Shown in pieces: positions 61,928 to 64,000 of a stretch of 64,000 nucleotides of DNA. Every line of letters begins with the position of its first letter. Position 1 is the stretch's first letter. The stretch covers positions 1-64,000 of the forward strand of contig PKWM01000042.1 of NCBI GenBank assembly GCA_003133245.1, read 5' to 3'. The notes beneath the pieces were generated by a model. The model was not told the origin of the DNA and did not search any database. It was given only the letters and a program-made list of their open reading frames with translations. Origin of the DNA: Rhodoferax sp. (GTDB lineage: Bacteria; Pseudomonadota; Gammaproteobacteria; Burkholderiales; Burkholderiaceae_C). The position numbers and the translations under genes are program-made.

Positions 61928-63325
61928 ATGAACGCAGTTGTTGCCGACCCCATTTCTGAAGAACTGATACATCGCTTTGATGTATCGGGTCCACGCTATA
62001 CCTCCTACCCAACGGCTGACCGTTTTGTCGAGGCGTTTTCAGTTGCAGACTACACGCAGGCCTTGAAGCAACGTCGCACCGGTGCGGCGGCAATGGCGTT
62101 GCCGTTGTCGCTCTACGTTCACATTCCATTTTGTGAATCGCTTTGCTATTACTGTGCCTGTAACAAAATCATCACCAAACACCATGATCGGGCTGCGCCT
62201 TATCTGCGCTACTTAAGCCGTGAGGTCGATTTGCACACCGCCATCTTGGGGCTTGGGCAAAGCGTGACGCAATTGCATCTGGGCGGTGGTTCGCCCACTT
62301 TTTTGTCGGATGACGAACTGCGCGAATTGATGGACATGCTGCGGCGCAACTTTACCCTGGAGGCGGGCGGCGAATATTCGATCGAAGTGGATCCACGCAC
62401 GATTGACGCGTCACGCCTGGATACGCTGGCCGAGCTGGGCTTTAACCGCCTGAGTTTTGGCATTCAGGACTTTGACCCGGAGGTGCAAAAATCGGTGCAT
62501 CGGGTGCAGCCCGCCGAGCAGGTTTTTGCCTTAGCGGCGGCGGCGCGCGAGCGCGGATTTGAATCCATCAACGCTGATCTGATCTACGGCCTGCCCTTGC
62601 AAACTCCGGAGTCTTTCGCCCGTACCGTGGCCCAGGTGATCGAGCTGCGGCCCGAGCGCATTGCCCTGTATGCCTACGCCCATCTGCCTGAGCGCTTCAA
62701 GCCGCAACGCCGCATTTCAACCGTCGAGATTCCCAGCGGCGGCGCCAAAGTGGCGATGCTGGCGCGCTCGATGGCGTCTTTCATTGCGGCCGGTTATGTT
62801 TATGTCGGCATGGATCACTTTGCATTGCCGACCGATTCGCTGGCGATTGCCAAGCGGCAGGGGCGCTTGCATCGCAATTTTCAAGGCTACAGCACACAGC
62901 CTGACTGCGATCTGATCGGCTTGGGGGTGTCGTCGATTGGCCGCATTGGTGCCACTTACAGCCAGAATGCCAAGACCCTCGAAGAGTATTACGACTACCT
63001 CGACCAAGGGCGCTTTGCTGTGGTGCGCGGACTGGCGTTATCCCGTGACGATTTGCTGCGCCGTGCCGTCATCATGGGTCTGATGTGCCAGGGGCAGGTC
63101 TTGTTTGAATCGATCGAGCTGGCCCATTTGATTGAATTCAGAAAGTATTTCGCCGCTGAAATGGAGAACCTGAAAAAGCTGGCGGATCAGGGCTTGGTCA
63201 GCATCGACGACAACGGCATTCAAGTCACCGAAATGGGCTGGTTCTTTGTGCGCGGCGTGGCGATGGTGTTTGATCGCTACTTGCAAACGGATCGCACCCG
63301 GGCCCGCTTTTCCAAGATCATCTGA
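61928..63325 (+). CDS. hemN: Oxygen-independent coproporphyrinogen III oxidase
   Basis: A 465-aa radical SAM enzyme. The N-terminus [15 protein letters not shown] and the cluster motif [10 protein letters not shown] (Cys69, 73, 76 and the HemN-specific Cys78) are typical of true HemN. Later motifs [17 protein letters not shown] and [10 protein letters not shown] are present. It makes protoporphyrinogen IX precursor without oxygen. It is divergent from fnr and probably FNR-activated. Confidence 0.95.
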   Translation: MNAVVADPISEELIHRFDVSGPRYTSYPTADRFVEAFSVADYTQALKQRRTGAAAMALPLSLYVHIPFCESLCYYCACNKIITKHHDRAAPYLRYLSREVDLHTAILGLGQSVTQLHLGGGSPTFLSDDELRELMDMLRRNFTLEAGGEYSIEVDPRTIDASRLDTLAELGFNRLSFGIQDFDPEVQKSVHRVQPAEQVFALAAAARERGFESINADLIYGLPLQTPESFARTVAQVIELRPERIALYAYAHLPERFKPQRRISTVEIPSGGAKVAMLARSMASFIAAGYVYVGMDHFALPTDSLAIAKRQGRLHRNFQGYSTQPDCDLIGLGVSSIGRIGATYSQNAKTLEEYYDYLDQGRFAVVRGLALSRDDLLRRAVIMGLMCQGQVLFESIELAHLIEFRKYFAAEMENLKKLADQGLVSIDDNGIQVTEMGWFFVRGVAMVFDRYLQTDRTRARFSKII

Positions 63326-63383
63326 TCGCGAGTTGATGATTGCCAATGGCCTTGATGAAAGGCCAGGTTGGGATAATCCGACC

Positions 63384-64000
63384 ATGCCCAATTCTCAAAT
63401 CGTCGCCCCAAACCGCCCGAAGCTCTCGGTGGCACCGATGCTCGACTGGACTGATCGGCATTGCCGCTACTTTCATCGCCTGCTCACTCGCCATGCCCTG
63501 TTGTATTCCGAGATGGTGACGACCGGGGCCTTGCTGCATGGCGATGTGGCGCGCCACCTTGACTACAACGCGCCAGAGCACCCGCTGGCGCTGCAACTCG
63601 GCGGCAGCGAGCCGACCGAGCTGGCGCAATGCGCCAAATTGGGTGAACAATGGGGCTACGACGAGATCAACCTGAACTGTGGTTGCCCGAGCGAGCGGGT
63701 GCAGCGCGGCGCCTTTGGCGCCTGCCTGATGGCCGAACCTCTGTTGGTAGCCGACTGCGTCAAGGCGATGCTGGACGCGGTGCAAGTGCCGGTCAGCGTG
63801 AAACATCGCATTGGCATCGACCGGGTCGAGAGCTACGATTTTGTGCGTGATTTCGTCGGTGCGCTCAGTGAAGCCGGCTGCGCCCTATTTATCGTTCATG
63901 CCCGCAACGCCTGGCTCAAGGGTCTAAGCCCCAAGGCCAACCGCGAGGTGCCGCCGCTGCATTACGACTGGGCCTACCGGCTCAAACGCGATTTTCCGGC
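63384..64000 (+). CDS. dusA: tRNA-dihydrouridine(20/20a) synthase DusA (5' part)
   Basis: 205 codons to the window edge. The FMN-binding [18 protein letters not shown] (conserved in DusA), [31 protein letters not shown], the catalytic Cys in [14 protein letters not shown] and [10 protein letters not shown] are visible. The C-terminal RNA-binding part lies outside. DusA reduces uridine 20/20a of tRNA with NADPH. It follows hemN by 58 bases. Confidence 0.95.
   Translation, partial: MPNSQIVAPNRPKLSVAPMLDWTDRHCRYFHRLLTRHALLYSEMVTTGALLHGDVARHLDYNAPEHPLALQLGGSEPTELAQCAKLGEQWGYDEINLNCGCPSERVQRGAFGACLMAEPLLVADCVKAMLDAVQVPVSVKHRIGIDRVESYDFVRDFVGALSEAGCALFIVHARNAWLKGLSPKANREVPPLHYDWAYRLKRDFP

Overview
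The window is typical betaproteobacterial chromosome and reads most like a member of the Comamonadaceae (Rhodoferax/Polaromonas-like). I infer this from protein character and gene content (MSHA pilus, homodimeric pyruvate dehydrogenase, class I PHA synthase, PPK1 with a two-domain Pap, FNR next to hemN). No rRNA or database search supports the taxonomy. Coding density is high. There is one tRNA and no IS element, prophage or CRISPR array.

Region 1 (1-17058) is an MSHA-type type IV pilus locus split into two divergent arms around 8144-8371. The minus arm reads mshA (major pilin), mshC, mshD, mshO, a greatly enlarged mshP, a 100-aa unknown, and a 936-aa TPR/GT41 O-GlcNAc-transferase-like/methyltransferase fusion. 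It is followed by mshE, which has its own promoter and is cut by the window edge. The plus arm reads mshI, a PilN-like gene, mshJ, mshK, mshL (secretin), mshM, mshN and a 649-aa repeat lipoprotein. Many genes overlap by 4 bp (ATGA) or 1 bp, so both arms look translationally coupled. mshG/F/B are not in the window and may lie to the left.

Region 2 (17132-25262) is housekeeping: an acidic unknown protein, tRNA-Leu(UAA), an LhgO-like oxidoreductase, pyrD, rpiA, a DUF4124/glutaredoxin protein, prlC and folD.

Region 3 (25263-35608) holds a FixJ-type response regulator and a PAS histidine kinase divergent from aceE-aceF-lpdA (pyruvate dehydrogenase complex), then an MscS channel.

Region 4 (35628-46706) is rich in phosphate functions: Pap, PPK1, a Lys/Ala-rich small protein, OlsA- and OlsB-like acyltransferases preceded by two Pho-box-like sites, an EAL/CBS/GGDEF protein, Ppx/GppA, a 43-aa small ORF, a Nudix hydrolase and an ABM-family protein. 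I read this as a phosphate-starvation and polyphosphate neighbourhood.

Region 5 (46797-64000) holds ycaO, yfiH, phaC, rmuC, an MFS transporter, an RhlE-type helicase, ilvD, lgt, an enoyl-CoA hydratase, matB, uspA, fnr, hemN (with FNR-box-like sites between the last two) and the start of dusA. An interspersed CATTGCGAG-type hairpin repeat occurs in at least four intergenic gaps (25.1, 31.3, 55.4 and 57.2 kb).
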